Assembly: GCA_028554795.2 (NCBI GenBank)
Contig: CM068831.1
Coordinates: 66,315,982 to 66,379,981, forward strand
Length of the DNA: 64,000 nucleotides
Reading direction: 5' to 3'
Source: Sinohyriopsis cumingii
Taxonomy: Eukaryota > Mollusca > Bivalvia > Unionida > Unionidae
Shown here: in pieces, positions 11,189-25,264 of the stretch
Position numbering within the stretch: position 1 is the first letter of the stretch
How the letters are laid out: each line of letters opens with the position of its first letter
The notes under the pieces: generated by a model
What the model was told of the DNA's origin: nothing
Seen by the model: the letters and a program-made list of their open reading frames with translations, nothing else
Databases searched by the model: none
Position numbers and translations under genes: made by a program

Positions 11189-11357
11189 TTAAGAGTTTAA
11201 CGGTTTTTTTCTTCTTCTGAGCTTATCGTTGTGTAAGCTGTCAGTTGCCGACTCACACAGCAACTAACGCCCGAAGGGCGTTATATAAGCTGTGTGAGTC
11301 GGCAACTGACAGTTTATACCACGATAAACTCAGAAAAAACAACGTTAGACTCTTATA
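11189..11357. mobile_element. Fold-back hairpin element (MITE-like), about 168 bp
   Basis: Two long arms pair across nearly the whole element: TAAGAGT...AACG at the left end matches ...CGTTAGACTCTTA at the right. The inner arms CTGTCAGTTGCCGACTCACACAGC and their complement are perfect over more than 20 bases. The loop contains a further small hairpin, ACGCCC-GAAG-GGCGT. It lies at the right edge of duplicated block 1, and I found no equivalent at the end of copy 3. The form fits a fold-back MITE; it could also be transcribed as a long hairpin RNA. No target-site duplication could be fixed because the flanks are AT-rich. Confidence 0.6.
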
Positions 11358-12335
11358 ATTGAAATTTCAATTATTCGTTATTTCGTTTGAATCATTAAAG
11401 AAACAGAAGTCTTAATTGAGCGAAGTAATAAATGTTTGGGGTTTTCTGTTATGTAGCTATTTATAGCACTTGGGATTGTCTTGCTGGGTCGTAATGTATG
11501 TTTCATAAATTTTGACAAAGAAAGAGTGCTTTTATTCATAAAAGATTAGAATATCGGTTGCTTTAGTCTTTCAGATTGAATCTATTCAATTATCTTTTTT
11601 AAAAATTGTTAGAATGTTCTTTTCCTTTAATACTTCCTTCTTGTCTGCCTTCACTGGCTGCGTTTATCTTATGCTGAACACGTGACTCTATTTATAGAAG
11701 TGGGTATTATTAGAAAAATAGTTCTTGCAGTTATACAGAAATAAACGCAATTCATTTTAATCACGTGGTAACATTCTGACCAATGGAAATGTTACTCTCC
11801 TTTACCAGCTACTGGCATTGCAAGTATTTATGTAACTATATCACATTGAACCTATACTAAATTTTAAAAATATAAAATATTACCATAAGACTAAAGTCAA
11901 ACCAGCTACGTTTAATTAATTTCTCGTTGACAACATATTCACTACTCAAACCACATGCAAAATTCCCTTGTGAAAGACACATAGAAAACACATGTCAAAT
12001 TCGTTAATCTCTTTAAAGAACTGTCCACGTGAATTTCGGAATTCAACTGAGTCATTAGGAGAAAAATAATTAAAGTGTAAAATTTTGCTACATTTAAATA
12101 TTAATCTAAGAAGTATTTCTAAAAGTAATTACAATTATCTTTCACAGCACCTCAGTACAACGTTCGTATTAACTCAGACTATTTAATAAGACAAAGATTT
12201 ACTACCCTGTGCAAATAGTTAATAAAAATGCCCTTTAAATATATTTTGATACTACATATTACGATTTGGCAGTGATGATGCTGTTAATATTCATTTGGCA
12301 ATGTCTGACGTCAGAGGTTAGAACAATTAGATGAT

Positions 12336-12502
12336 GTGTATAATATTTATGTGTCCAATATTTATGTGTACAATATTTATGAGTACAATATCTATGTGTC
12401 CAATATATATGTGTCCAATATTTATGTGTACAATCTTTATGTGCAAAATATTTATGTGTACAATATCTATGTGTCCAATATTTATGTATACAATATTTAG
12501 GC
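12336..12502. repeat. 15-bp minisatellite, about 11 units
   Basis: Units of the form ATTTATGTGTCCAAT repeat with substitutions. The unit length is a multiple of three, so frames on both strands stay open and give Met-Cys-x-Ile-Phe and His-Lys-Tyr-Cys-Thr type pentapeptides. These are by-products of the repeat and not genes. Confidence 0.85.
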
Positions 12503-15500
12503 ATTTGTTCGGCTTGCTAAACACCTTTTCCTCGACAACTGAACTTCACTTTAATGTAAGGAGGACATCGCTCTCCACTTATCCAGGAATTTAATTTAAA
12601 GTGTTAAATTGGTTAATGTACCTTAACCTAATTAAGGTAGTAATGAACGTTAGCGAGATAATAATGTACTTTAACTAAACAATTAAAGGAATTTCACGGG
12701 ATAAAGGTTTACTACAATGAGGTGCATACAGACTACTGAACATTTCTGAAACTGCACGTGAAAATGTGAAGTTGATGAATGCACTAAAAGATATTATCAC
12801 ACTATCACATGCCATGTTGACAGAGTCGGCTTAACTAGATAGTGTAGATAGAACCATATGTTAGTAATATTTCATATTGGCAATTGATAAACCAAAACAC
12901 AACAGAGTTGGTAAAATCAGTTTAAAATTTTAACGTTCATTTCCAAAAGAGAAAACGAATGTCTGAATGTAAATTACCTCTGCCTGATGAAGCTCCATTT
13001 AGTTCGGAAAACACAAATTTAGGCTCTAAATAATTTGCCTTGATCTGCATAAATTATAAAAGTATGCCAAGGTATGACTTGATATATATTAGAAGCAATA
13101 TAAAGTAATTGATCGATGATAGACAAGATGAACATGAAACTAAATTCCAAGGCTATGATGAACATATATTAGCCGTTGTGATGGCCAATTACAAATGTAA
13201 ATAGAGCTTTGAGAAGGGTCCTGCTGAATACTAGAGGATATTTCTTGGCATGTAATTTAAGCACTGAAATCTGTTATTTGAAGCTAAATTTCGTTAATAC
13301 TAAGCATATGCAAGACATTATTTCGCTCCAATCGTCTTTTTAAGCATCTTGTTCTGACGAAGGAAGAAATTTAGCAGAATGTATATAATTCAACATATGA
13401 GCTGTAAAAGAAGAATGTTAAGAAGGTAAATATAATAGTTTATACTTTTAATTGGGGGAGGGGATTTTCCGTTTTATCTTATGATTTTATCCAAAATAAA
13501 GACCACCTGGAAGGCATGCGTAATTTTGATAACACATTTGTTCGTCCCGCTCCAAAAGTTTCAATCAATTATTTTAAAGACAATGTACCAAACAATTAAT
13601 GTGTGCAATAGTTTGCAGTGGTACTCTGTTTTTTTCAAAATATTGTTCGGTCAGAGTTTCTTGTATGGGAATGAATTATGTTTAGGACGGAAGGTCGTTT
13701 GAACGGCAAAATCAGCATATTCCGTTTCCTTCATTATTGTCTCATGAAACCTGAAATCTGTTTGGGCCAGATATATTATTAGACAACTACATCAAAAACA
13801 AAGGTCTCTGGATATTAAATTATATATATCCGGGCTTCTGATTGAAATCCAGAGGAGCTTATCTGATGGGCTCGGACCATTGTAATTATATGGAAACTGA
13901 CAGCTCTTCACAACTGGTCATGAACTCTTCTAATGGCTTTTATATACATAATTATTTTAACTCAACGATTCAGCACATCATGAATCTTTATGTGTTCAAG
14001 TTTTTAATTTATTTAGTTTTTCATTATTATGTATAAATTATATTCAGTACAATCTCCATTGTTAAATAGAAATTGTTGTTGACATAATCTTTCAATAAGA
14101 TAAAATTCAGAAAAAATAAATATAATATGTACTTTTTCTATCGGCGTTGCATTAATTGATTATCAGGTAAACGAAAGATAGATAAACAAGAATCTGAGCA
14201 ATGTTCATAGAACATATATTCTTTATGCTTTATTGGTTCATTCTCTTGCTGCAATATTGAGAACTATATCTTTGAAATCACTTTTTACTTAGCAACAAAT
14301 ATATTTTCATTTAGACATTGGGCTTGGTACAGACGGGGAACCCACTGCCAGAAAGATAAATAACTTATTCACAAAGAGGAAATACACTGGACATGATATG
14401 GACTTCATATTAATTCTCAAATAACACTTCCCTCCGAGCCGAACTTTCAATTACTGAGTGAAACGTATTTAAAATAATGATCAATACAACTCTGGACTAC
14501 ATATATATGATGCATGGAGATTTAGGCTTTACTCCTTATGATTCTATGTGAGTGTTCTAAGGTGACTTTAGCGAAAAGCATAATCCAGAACTGTGCAAGA
14601 GTAAAATGCTTAATTATGTCCAGTGGATCTATGTATCTTCAATGCCAACTGCCATGTTCCCACATGGTGCCAGCTCACATCAGCGTTGGTTTATATTTGT
14701 CCTTAATGCACTCCCTAAACCATCTAAAGGTGCTGTTTCACATCATTTATATATCCAATGACATTGTTGGTTTGTTGTGTCCTAAACTGTAAACCTTGTC
14801 AAGAATGGAATCACCTTTAAAGTCCTTTTAAGGTCTTATTGGCTTTGAAGATGGTCAGTGGAGTTTAGTCCGACTAAATCAAACGATCCGAAACTTGTCT
14901 GAATAGATGACATGGCCCGGATCATAGACAAATAGGAATATATTAGAATGGTCATGGGCACATTCAGAAATAAATATTGTATATAGTTACACAGAAGAAA
15001 CGTAAACAAACTGACTAAGGGTCTGTGTGACCGAATCACCAGTAAGGACCCAAGAGGCCAAGCCCCCGGGTGCTTCTGTATTTTAGGTGTTTCAATGGCA
15101 TAATTCAACCACGTAAAGCGTGAATACAATTTACTATAGGATACTCCCCAGGTGTTTCGCTGTCATTGGTATGGATGGCGACGATGGCGATTGCACGCTC
15201 GGCCACTCACCGGATCAGCACCCAACTATTAAAGAGCTAAGTCCCCAGAACTTTCTCTGCAAAATAGTCTTTTGATCACATCCAGATGCCGCCCGTGTGA
15301 GATAGTGTCCCATACAAACGAACCAGTATTACCAACGACGCAAACATTACTGTTCAAGGTTACGCGTACAAAGGTATAGACCTACTTGATAATGCTAAGA
15401 AATTGCCACAGATTTTGACTTATTAAGTAAGCATTATGTAAATGAATTATACAAACTGACTCCTGTCGCTCACGAAGATCTCACAGTAATTCACAGATGG

Positions 15501-18300
15501 TTTAGTAGTTAAGAATATTTCATTTTAGATCATTGTTTACAGGAATAGAATTCTTCCACGCATTTCGTAAAAACACTGCTTAGAGTTTATGATTCCTTGG
15601 TGGCAGAAAATTAGCAGGATACATAGCTTGTAAAATGGTTTTACACTAATTATGTTTCGGATCCTGATTATTATAAAAAGATTGCATATCTTTTATTATC
15701 TTCCAAATTAACAAATATAATGAATGTCGGACGGTGTCTTTTTCGAAATATTACTTGTCATTATATATGAACTTGTTGCAAGTTGACTTTATCTTTCTCT
15801 ATAAAAGAATGTGACAAATTCAATTCGTCTGATGCTTATTTTGCAAAGCGGAAACCAGGAAATATAAGTTGATATTTTACGAGCATACGTGATCGATGCA
15901 ATCTTACTCGTTATATCTCTAAATACATGACTCCAACTGAAGCAAACAAACAAAACTACAGATCATAGGTATCTAACAATCCTTTTGGCTACTTGGAATA
16001 TGGATCGCCACTATTCGGAAGGTGGGACGCAATTTAGAACTTTGAAATACAGACCATCATACACCAGTGAAATTGGAAGGATATCATTTGTCATTCAATA
16101 GCTGGGAACCAAATGAAGAAATCTGCCATTAATTAAACATACAAGGCAGGAGCTGAATGAAGAATAATGCATACATTAATACCTAGAGGTTTTGGAAGAG
16201 TACAGTTTGGGGTAAGCAGCGTATTAGAAGATCACGGAGTGCAAAGATTCTATAATTTAATTGTGTTAAACAGAATGGATGAAAGAATATCCCAAGCAAG
16301 AAGGTAAATAATAAAACGACACATACGACAAACGTAAGTTGATGACAATGATGTTGGCAATGTCCAAGTAGGGTAATAAATGACATCACTGAAGAACTGA
16401 AACGAGTTAACAATATAAAATATGAAGTTCACTCCCAGTGCATCTTGCAACATATGGACAAGGTAAGCAATAGAGCTTTTATAATATCTTGAACTATACA
16501 TTTTGAATATGTACGTTTAGCAGAGCATTCATATGACATCTAGTAATAAAAGTTAATATGTACTACGAAAAAGAAAAAAAATGTTATTGTATAGTTTACC
16601 TTCATTTATCAGCACTTAATAAGCGAAATTAAAAAGAACACAAAATGCAAAATATTACAATAGCAAATGTTGTATAAAAGCAACTAGATAAAGCTGACAA
16701 TATAGTAACGAAAATTAAAAAATGGAGGTAAATTAACAGAGACATATACGTGAGAGGAGACAAGCAACGAAAGAGTCTCAATGCATGTGCGAAAGAAACG
16801 TCAGTTTCATATAAATTTTATCACACTAAACAGTGTGCCAAGACAAGTGCTTTAGCACAGTTTAGTAGATGATGACTCAGACCCCACCCAACTCAAAACA
16901 ATTCCTCTGTATAGTGATGCAAACTGCTTTGATGCATAAGATTTCAATTTTAAGCTGGTTCTGATGGCAGTCAACAATCTTTGGTGGGAAATACAAAACC
17001 TCAAGATGTTCAGTTACTTCACCCACAAGCTACTGAAATTGTTTTTTCTTGTTTTGCTTAAATTAGCATAAACTTTACCAATTGCTGAGTGCAACACTAT
17101 ATATATATGCCCGGAACTGTGTTGAGCTATGTTATTCATCCTAATATTGGCAAGGCATTTAATGCCGGATTCAACAGCTTTTAGGCTGAAACTCGATTTT
17201 CACATACAAACCAGTAATCATTTTAGAGAGTAATGCCTTCATATTTGACATTCATTAATCTATTAAGAGATACGAATATAATGATCACAAGAGATTTTGT
17301 ATAGATGGCAAAATATACCCTTGTGATATTCTAGTAATCAAACTTTCCAAGTTTACGATTTATCTTCAGCAGTTCACATGAGAAAATATTTATCTGATTG
17401 TTAGATAACTTTACCAGTATAAAAATAAAATAGATATGAAACACTTTAGCAATAATATGTAACACTTGTAATATTCCACTCATCATCACTGGGGATATTT
17501 AAAGAGCAATAATGCAAAAAGTCGCACGCGTTGACATATATTTCTAGAATAAATGAGAACTAAATGACTATGCCAGAAATCATTTGGCTTAAAAGCAAAA
17601 TGTTTTGGACCTGTAATTCCAGATATTACAAAACTAGCGCTCTGTCAGTTAAAGATGAGACAACAGGCGTATAAAGTCAAAGATTAAAGACAAAGATGTT
17701 ACAATTCCGCAAATTGTCTTGAAACAAAACAAAAGTGATGAGAACAAATATAAACTCATCACAACATTCGTTGTTGATTTCTAATATATAAACCTCATTC
17801 TCCGCAGAAGTCCATAATTGTATCTGGTAGCACATCATCATGAAATTCCTCAACTGTATTCACATTAAAAATATTTGTCTCAGATGGGCTGTTGAGAAGA
17901 ATATGTTCCAGTGTCTGTAGACAATAGCATACTATGCGATCTAGTCTAGGTTCGCACACTAGGAGATATGCTTGAGTCAGGTATTTGTGTCCGATTCATT
18001 ATAAGCAGAAACATGGCCTCATTTCTGTGATTTTTTGTCTGATTAAAGTATTACACTGTCCAATGATAAGTTTGATCTTAAAATGCCCATTGGTCGAGTT
18101 TTTATTCCACATATTCTATCAAATATATAAAACATATCGATTGATATACCATTTGAAGACAGAGTACGCGAAACGGTCACACCATTGTTTGTTGTTTTCA
18201 ACCTTTTCATTACCCTTCATGCAAATGTAACTAGGCCCAAAAATTACATTGTACCTTTTTCCCGATTGCTTGAGCAATGTTTCTGAACAATCTGGGCTTT
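12503..18300. other. No gene recognised (12.5-18.3 kb)
   Basis: AT-rich sequence with only short, unsupported ORFs on both strands. I saw no domain, RNA gene or clear transposon. A string near 15,295 (gtgtcccatacaaacgaacca) resembles the duplicated unit at 18.5 and 23.0 kb, so part of this stretch may be old duplicated material. Confidence 0.5.
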
Positions 18301-18720
18301 TAAGAAGTTGTCAAATTAAACGTCTTTTAACGCTTTCAGCGTCGAAAAGGAAACTAAATAGACGATGATATATGTTTTCCGTGAGCTTTCAATATATGAA
18401 ATATAAGTATGGCTGTAATTTCTGAGGTAAAAATGGAGGCTTTCTCCTGTAACCGGATCAAAACTGATTCCGGAATGGAAATGTATTGTAAAGTGATCTG
18501 TCGAACACATCTAGTTACTACGTGTGAGAGGCAGTGTCCCATACAAAAGAATCATTGTAACACGTCAAATCTAACTATTGTCCGCAATGACACAGGGACA
18601 AGCGATAGGCTGTTTAAGAAATTAGGCATGCAGTAAACGGATCAAATTGTATGCACACTTGAAAACAAATTAGTTATAATTAACAAAGTAAGTTATCATC
18701 ATCTTTGAAAGTCTTCTTTT
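18300..18720 (+). repeat. Diverged duplicate unit A, copy at 18.3 kb
   Basis: Matches 22,500-23,150 in several blocks: tgtaatttctgaggta...gctttctcct, then cgaccacatc-ggttactac-tgtg, cccatacaaaa-aatcattgtaac, tcaaatc-aactatt and the ending ttaacaaag. The 75-codon ORF at 18,409-18,636 lies inside and is Cys-rich, but the other copy has stops and a large insertion, so coding status is unproven. Confidence 0.55.
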
Positions 18721-18959
18721 ATAAATTGAAAAATAAATTTATATGCGAACAATTACACAGTTACATTTTGCACAAATAAAAGATAACAAATTATAACCAA
18801 TTTAAAGAAGACTAAAATATAAAAGAAATTAAATAATGACAAAAAACTAGGGATTTTAGATGCGACTTTTAAAACTTTAATGCAAATAATGTGAGTCACG
18901 TGTATAAAGGTATGAAATAAATTGAAATTTTGAATAAAAGGGAATCACGTTTAATGTTA

Positions 18960-19400
18960 AAACATATCTGAATAGTTCTTATGCCTGTTCTTTTCTAAAC
19001 GACTTTTTGTGTTTCTTCAATGTTATGTGTTCGTCTTTTCTGGTTTTTCTACTCGTCTCAAGGTTGTGGATCTATTTACTTAAATTAGTTCTTCATCTTT
19101 TAATTTCAACGGTTCTGTTCCTTAGCCTATTCTATTTTGGGACACTCTGATGATCAAAGTCCTTTTTCTTGACATTCATGACAGGTATCGTTATTTTTTC
19201 TATCTTTTCTTCTGTCTTTCACGTCGTGCACATTCTGGATAATTTTCCCTGATATACATGGCTGGTATCCAAAAGTTGTGTTGACAAAAATAGTCAAAAT
19301 CCTTCATGGAAGTTATTTCCGAATGAATGTCTTTATGTCTCGGACAAGAGGTGTGAACTGTTGTGGTTTTTACATGTCTTAGGTAGAGGGGTGTTCTATA
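18960..19400 (+). repeat. Diverged duplicate unit B, copy at 19.0 kb
   Basis: Aligns with 25,265-25,545: tcttgacat-catgacaggtatcgtta, gtgttttgacaaaaatagt, ttccgaatga, cgtctcggacaagaa-tgtgaa and ctcttaggtagagg-gt-gtctatatat. Part of unit B (cttcatcttttaatttcaacggttct) also recurs near 24,290. These pieces show that the duplication extends beyond the fibrinogen gene. Confidence 0.55.
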
Positions 19401-20099
19401 TATATAGTAAGGCAGTGTATACCCTAATCAAATTAAATTTGAATGATCTACTGTCCCTAAACGATAACACATCTCTAAGGAGATGCCGGAAGCAGGGAGT
19501 TTTGTGCACCCTATTATCTTCAATAAATGATGGCAGAAGTTCACACAAGCGATTTTCAAGAAAACCTAACCCAATACCATCTATCAATCACAAAACATAC
19601 AGAGCGAAAATGAAAAATGTCGTTCTGTAAACTCTGAAAATGATTTTGACATTCGACCTACCTAAATGTTGACTTCCAGAAAATCTAGAATGACAGATTG
19701 CACATACAGAGCCAAATTTGAAGACTTTAAAACTTAAGTACCGACAGAGAAGCATATCTCTTCGTGACAGACTTTTTCGAGTGAATATTAAAGAATTTGA
19801 AACAACTATGCCAAGGCAAGATCATTATAGTCTGAGACTATCAATCACTGTCTAGATCGAGTTTAGTAAACCGACATAATTAACTTCTGCCAAACTATTG
19901 GAAGATAATCAATACATCCATCCAATTTACAAGACACAGGCTACACCGTCAGTGGGGTGGGAGTGTAAACACAACTATTTCGAGGGGTATGAATTTCACG
20001 GAAGCAGACGAAGCGTCCTATTGATTAAGAACACTCCGACGGGTTTAGCAAAACAATCATTGCTGAATACGTGATAGCCAATACAATTTTCAAATTTTA

Positions 20100-21990
20100 A
20101 TCTGTTTTGCAGCTATTAGGAGATCGACAAAATATGAATCACATCTGCGAGCAAATTAAAAACATCAAATATGTAAAAGATGAAACGCATTGGTGGCTGG
20201 AAGCAATATTCTCCTAAGAATTCATAGAATGGAGAGTTAGAAAAAGTAAAAAGAAGGGGCATACTGTAGAAATCAAGTGGCATAATTTGCAGTATAAAAC
20301 CCGACTTTTCATTTTAAACATAAAGAAATTATGTGATACGAAGAAACGGGTTTCCCTAACGATAAATACAGTCTAAAAATAAGAAAAGAAATTAAGCTTT
20401 TAACGTGATATATAGAGAGATGTGGTAAGGGGAATATCTGTCTAAAGATTCATCGTGCTCTACAAACTGTCGAAATTGAAGAGTATTTAGAAGTTGATAT
20501 ACATGTGTGTTGCGACCTTGCTATATCCCTGTGGTGAGTAACTTTCTCAATTTGTAATTTGTAATTGCAGTCTTTACCTAGGTTGAGGGCACAATATTCA
20601 CGAAACGCTGAAATATTTATGTTTGACAATTTACAAGCTTATTTTGTATGCAACTGACTTGAAAAGAAAATTTTGAGTAATTGATCAATGTCAATCTTAC
20701 TTCCTGGAGATTTATAGAACATAATGTATATGAAAGAAAAATATATCAATGTAAACACGAACTAATGATAAAGACACGCATGAATAAAGGTTTGGATACG
20801 AAATGTTTTCATAGTTTGCTCAGTAAATGATAGAAGTAGACGTAAACACATCTGTGAGATTTTTCATACACTAGATGCACTGACTTTCTAGACCACTTAC
20901 ACAAAATATCTTCAATAAAATGTTCATTTCGCGATATGTAAATGCTCGCAGGAATGTATTGGCTTGAAGCCATTATCGTTATGATGATCGCATCACTTAC
21001 TCGAAATTCCGGTAAATACCTGGATGATCCCTTTGATGATTACGAATGACGTTCCCAGCCCATGAGAACTGATGTTGATGGCTTGCTTCCGTTATTTTCA
21101 CCTGGATGACAGGTGTGTTTTTTTTTATGCAGGATATGTAAATAAGTTTCCCTTAACAAAATGTGGTTGAGTCAATTGATGTCATATGATTCTGAGCTGA
21201 AATCTTTATTCAGACATTTCCATGGGATGTGTTACTGTTTTCTTGCTTACCTTTATTATTTCCTTTGTTGCTTATATATCTGCTGTAGAAAAGACACATT
21301 TCCTTAACAAAGAGGACTTTTTCCCCGAATATTCTAAACGTCTTCCTAGTCGGTCAGAGGAGCCAGATTCAACTTCGGAAACTTGTTATTAACCGTAAAA
21401 TTCTGTTTTTTTATCAATGTACTGAGACCTGTAACAGTCAGACTACATTGGATTATGGCCTCAGACCTATTTCTCCCAGTTACTATTCCAGCTGTGATGG
21501 ATAGTCCTTTGAAAGATCACGAGACTGTCAGGATTATAATAAAGAGGGTATAATAGAACAAAAGTGTATGTAATTTATCCAGACGGGATTCCACAAGGAA
21601 TCTATGTACACTCTGATATGGAGACGGCCGGTGGTAGCAGAACTGTCATTGAAAAAAGAGTCAGCGGGGATGTTGATTTCTTTCGTGACTGGTCAGATTA
21701 CAAGAACAGATTTGGTGACTTGAATGGAAACGTCTGGATTGGAAACGATAATAATCATGCTCTAACGGCAGGGCAACAAACATTTGCGTATATATTTGTA
21801 TCTTTCGTATACAAACAAGACCATTAGTCACGTAGAGTAGTTTCAATGTTAGAGGTGAGAAAAGGTCGTTGGTGGTACAAATTGTGCCATGATTCCAATT
21901 TGAATGATGTCCATGGGTCAACAGATTCTGGACTAGGAATAAATTGGAGTACATTACACGTATATATTCTTACGACTCCATGGTCACAAA
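20100..21990 (+). repeat. Segmental duplication copy 2 (shorter)
   Basis: Corresponds to about 7,150-9,145 of copy 1: the agaatggagagttagaaa, caagtggcataatttgca, aacgataaata and ttcgcgatatgtaaat strings and the gene promoter can be followed. Similarity stops just after the pseudogene, so the downstream part seen in copies 1 and 3 is missing. Confidence 0.65.
21221..21985 (+). pseudogene. Fibrinogen-related pseudogene, copy 2
   Basis: The reading matches the intact gene at 8,221 from the signal peptide (start near 21,222) through the linker and the first half of the fibrinogen domain; YPDG, the VSGDVDFFRDWSDYK stretch and FGDLNGN are readable. Frames shift repeatedly. About 130 bp covering the middle of the domain, including the Ca2+ site, are missing, and the end is eroded. 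The longest open piece is 21,564-21,827 (87 codons). It is not expected to make a working lectin. Confidence 0.85.
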
Positions 21991-22499
21991 CTTAAGTCAC
22001 AGAAAAGAAGCAAAACCAACAACTTTGTGAAACTATAAAAAAATTCATTATCGAAATAAACGAAAACGTTAGAGGGACTTACAGTATTATGAAGTGAGTC
22101 GAAGCTAGTCCTTATCAGGGTTATGAAAGCCTTAAGCAAATGAAAAGCCCTTTATGAATTTCAAAACCAGAACTGTACTGGTACTCCTAGAAATGTGACG
22201 TCGTCAAGATGTCGCTGTCCAGAATTATGTCGAATAATTTATCACAACTCCAAAATAACAGTATAGTCCAAATATTGAGGACTTTTCACCGCCACCGAAC
22301 AGTCCAAGCAAATGTTTTTTCTTCTCGAAAACTATCTAGGTACAACAGACTTAAATTAGTGACAGAAAAAGTATGAATGGCTTCAAAAATCTGAACGAAA
22401 CTGAATCCCTAATTTTCTCTTTATATGCACCTTCTTGAAACTTCCATATCCCATCAGCCATCGAGACTCTACGTCACGGGCACTATTTTATAGCGTATT

Positions 22500-23150
22500 A
22501 TTAAGATTACTGTTATTACTAATCGCTGTAATTTCTGAGGTAAGACTGAAAGCTTTCTCCTTTAACCTAATTGAAATTGTTGCCATGTGGCGCTGCAACA
22601 GCCGTCACAAGCTTATCAATATTTTTCCAATCGTCTGTGAGCAATCACATTTGGCTACCAAAGCTGGCTTTGATTTCATTAAATGTACTGCAAAAAGAAC
22701 AAGTCGACCTTTTTACAACCTTTTGAATTGCAAGGATAAAATAAAAATTTTAGGGTTTGATAACCAAGCTGTTGAAGATAGAAATTTACAATATTTATGA
22801 AGGCGAATCTATAGGAAAAGGGTAGAACGATGTTTGGTTTCTGAATGTGCAGTGTATGGAAATGTTGGTCTAAAGATGACCGTATCTGCCGTGTTAAGTG
22901 GATTAGAAGAGTGCGACAAGTCCGGAAAGGAACTTTAATATATAGTGATATATCGACCACATCCGGTTACTACATGTGTGTGGAAGTTTCCCGTACAAAA
23001 TAATCATTGTAACTTATCAAATCAAACTATTTCTCACACAAACCCACAACAAGTAATAGACAGTTGTAAGGTATGAGGCCTGCAGCAATCGGATCCAATT
23101 GCATGCACATTTAAAAATAATACAGTTAATATTAACAAAGCAACATCGTG
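22500..23150 (+). repeat. Diverged duplicate unit A, copy at 22.5 kb
   Basis: Partner of 18,300-18,720. It carries about 350 bp of extra sequence between the two matching halves. No gene is supported here. Confidence 0.5.
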
Positions 23151-25260
23151 CCAATGCTGTGTATGTTGACCCCTTGGGAATGAACTGGGCATCTGTGTTA
23201 AATAAAGTCAAACATTTACCGGGACAAACTGGAATTTAACATTTATTCTACATTATTGCGTTGTAATGAATTATTGACCTCAGTAATATGGATCACCCTT
23301 GGTATCAACAGAGAATTAAATTTACCCTGTTGGTTTACACGTGGGGAGGGTAAAGATGTATATGGTAACTTAACATTGATGGTCCAATGAGATCTTGTTA
23401 GAAGTGGTTGACCTCAGATGTGCTGACATTCTGACCTCAGATTGGCTAACATTCTTATACTGTTGCAACATTTTATCTCAGTAATGGAAACATTTCTGGT
23501 CGTATGCTGAAATTAACATCCATTAAACAACCTCCCCACTCTATACCATCAACACACAGTGTGCAGTGATCTGCTTCCCAGCGCCTATATGTATATATTT
23601 AAGATTTATGCATAACGAATTACATATACCTCGGATCATATTGGTGATGTCTATAATTTTGCATATATTCTATAGGTGTTATGGGTTTAATCAAGGAAAT
23701 AAACCGTTTCTAACACTCAAATGACACGACTAAAAGTAATACTGAAATTACGAAAATGTCACGTACTCTAGCAGAGACCAAAAATATGCGGAATATGAAA
23801 GAAAATGTTTCAAAATGTAAGAGGTAATAAACTTCCGAAAGTAACTCGACCTTCAGCAAAGACTAAAACATGTCATCAAAATCTATTAAACAAAATTACC
23901 TAAAGCTAAAGTAAAACTAAATTTTCAAAACTAACTTTAGAAATTTCCGAAAAGTGCAAAAAAGTCTTTAAAAGTATTTGTTAATAATGATAACATATTT
24001 AAAGAGGACTCAAAAATATCAAGAAAAATAAAACATTGACAAACATTAGAAATTGTAAAAACGAAATGCATAATTTTAATTCAAAGAAGGCGAGACACTT
24101 GTGTAAAGTTAACAAGTAAAATTTTGAATAAAAAGAATTCGCTAACAGGTCAAAACACGTCAGTTTAGTCATTTTGCTTTTTCTTGTTGAACTGTCATTT
24201 TTGTATTTCATCACTGGTATGGATTCGTCTATTCCGGTTTTATCTACTTGGCTCAATGCTTGTAATTCTTTTGCTTCCATTAGTTCTTCATCTGTATTTT
24301 TAACGGTTCTTCTCCTTATTCTCCTCTATTGTGACACACTGTTATGTATTTTTAGTTTAATTGTTTGTTTGTTAGTTTATTTTTTTAATTTCATTACATG
24401 TTATTGTAATGTAACAATGTTTGCAGGACGTGACCTTGTCTAAAATTGAGTTCATTTCTGCTTGATCTGATTTTATTTTTTATATTTATTTCATTTATGT
24501 AAGCAACTAATAAAAGCTTCATTATTCTCTATGTGAATGAGCTTATTATCAGGACTATAAATCAGGTAAACTAAGAATGAGTAAATTTGTTGATTAGGGT
24601 CAGGGTTTTGGAGATTCCTAAGCAAATTTAGTAGGCCATTGTGTTGTCAATAAACAAGGCTCATTAGATTATTCTAGAAGGCTATTTTCCATTAGGCAAT
24701 GGTTGTGTTTTGAAAATGCTAATTGTAGCATGAGGTCAAGCAGAGAACTATATTTTCTTGTGACTGTGAGGACTTTACCAGTCGTGCTTTAACATCTAGC
24801 ATTTTAAGTTGTATTATGTTGTGACCAGTTTGAGCTGAATTAAATTTCTTCAAATTATTGAATTCAAGTGATTATTTTCTCTGCAAATTCAAAAGTGTTC
24901 TGACACAATTCTTGGATAAAGACGTTCATAGGAATTTATGCTGAATTCAAACATAGAATAATATTTCTGCGATTCAACAAGAGGCTGTTGACACATCAGC
25001 ATTTCGCAGGCCATAACAGAGACGTCATTGCCTTCAATTTTGGATCTCTTTTGGCCTTGAACCGAATTTTATTCAGGACCTTTTATTACTAGGACTTGTG
25101 TCTTTAATTCTTGGATTATATTTCGACTTAATTCGCAATACCTTAAGTATTTTTTCTCATTTTTCACACTGTATTCTTGGGAAATAAATTATTTGTTAAA
25201 TTTTACAAAGCTTGTTGTCTTTACTCTTTTCTGTTACTTATTTTAAGAACATAGACTCGT
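23151..25260. other. No gene recognised (23.2-25.3 kb)
   Basis: AT-rich sequence with short unsupported ORFs. A fragment of duplicate unit B occurs near 24,240-24,330; otherwise I see nothing definable. Confidence 0.4.
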
Positions 25261-25264
25261 ATCA

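Noticed and set aside
12259-12594. ORFs on both strands over the 15-bp minisatellite
   Set aside because: Unit length divisible by three keeps all frames open; both strands equally open argues against coding.
14836-15129. Minus-strand 97-codon ORF
   Set aside because: No recognisable domain, no partner in the duplicated blocks, and codon content like background.
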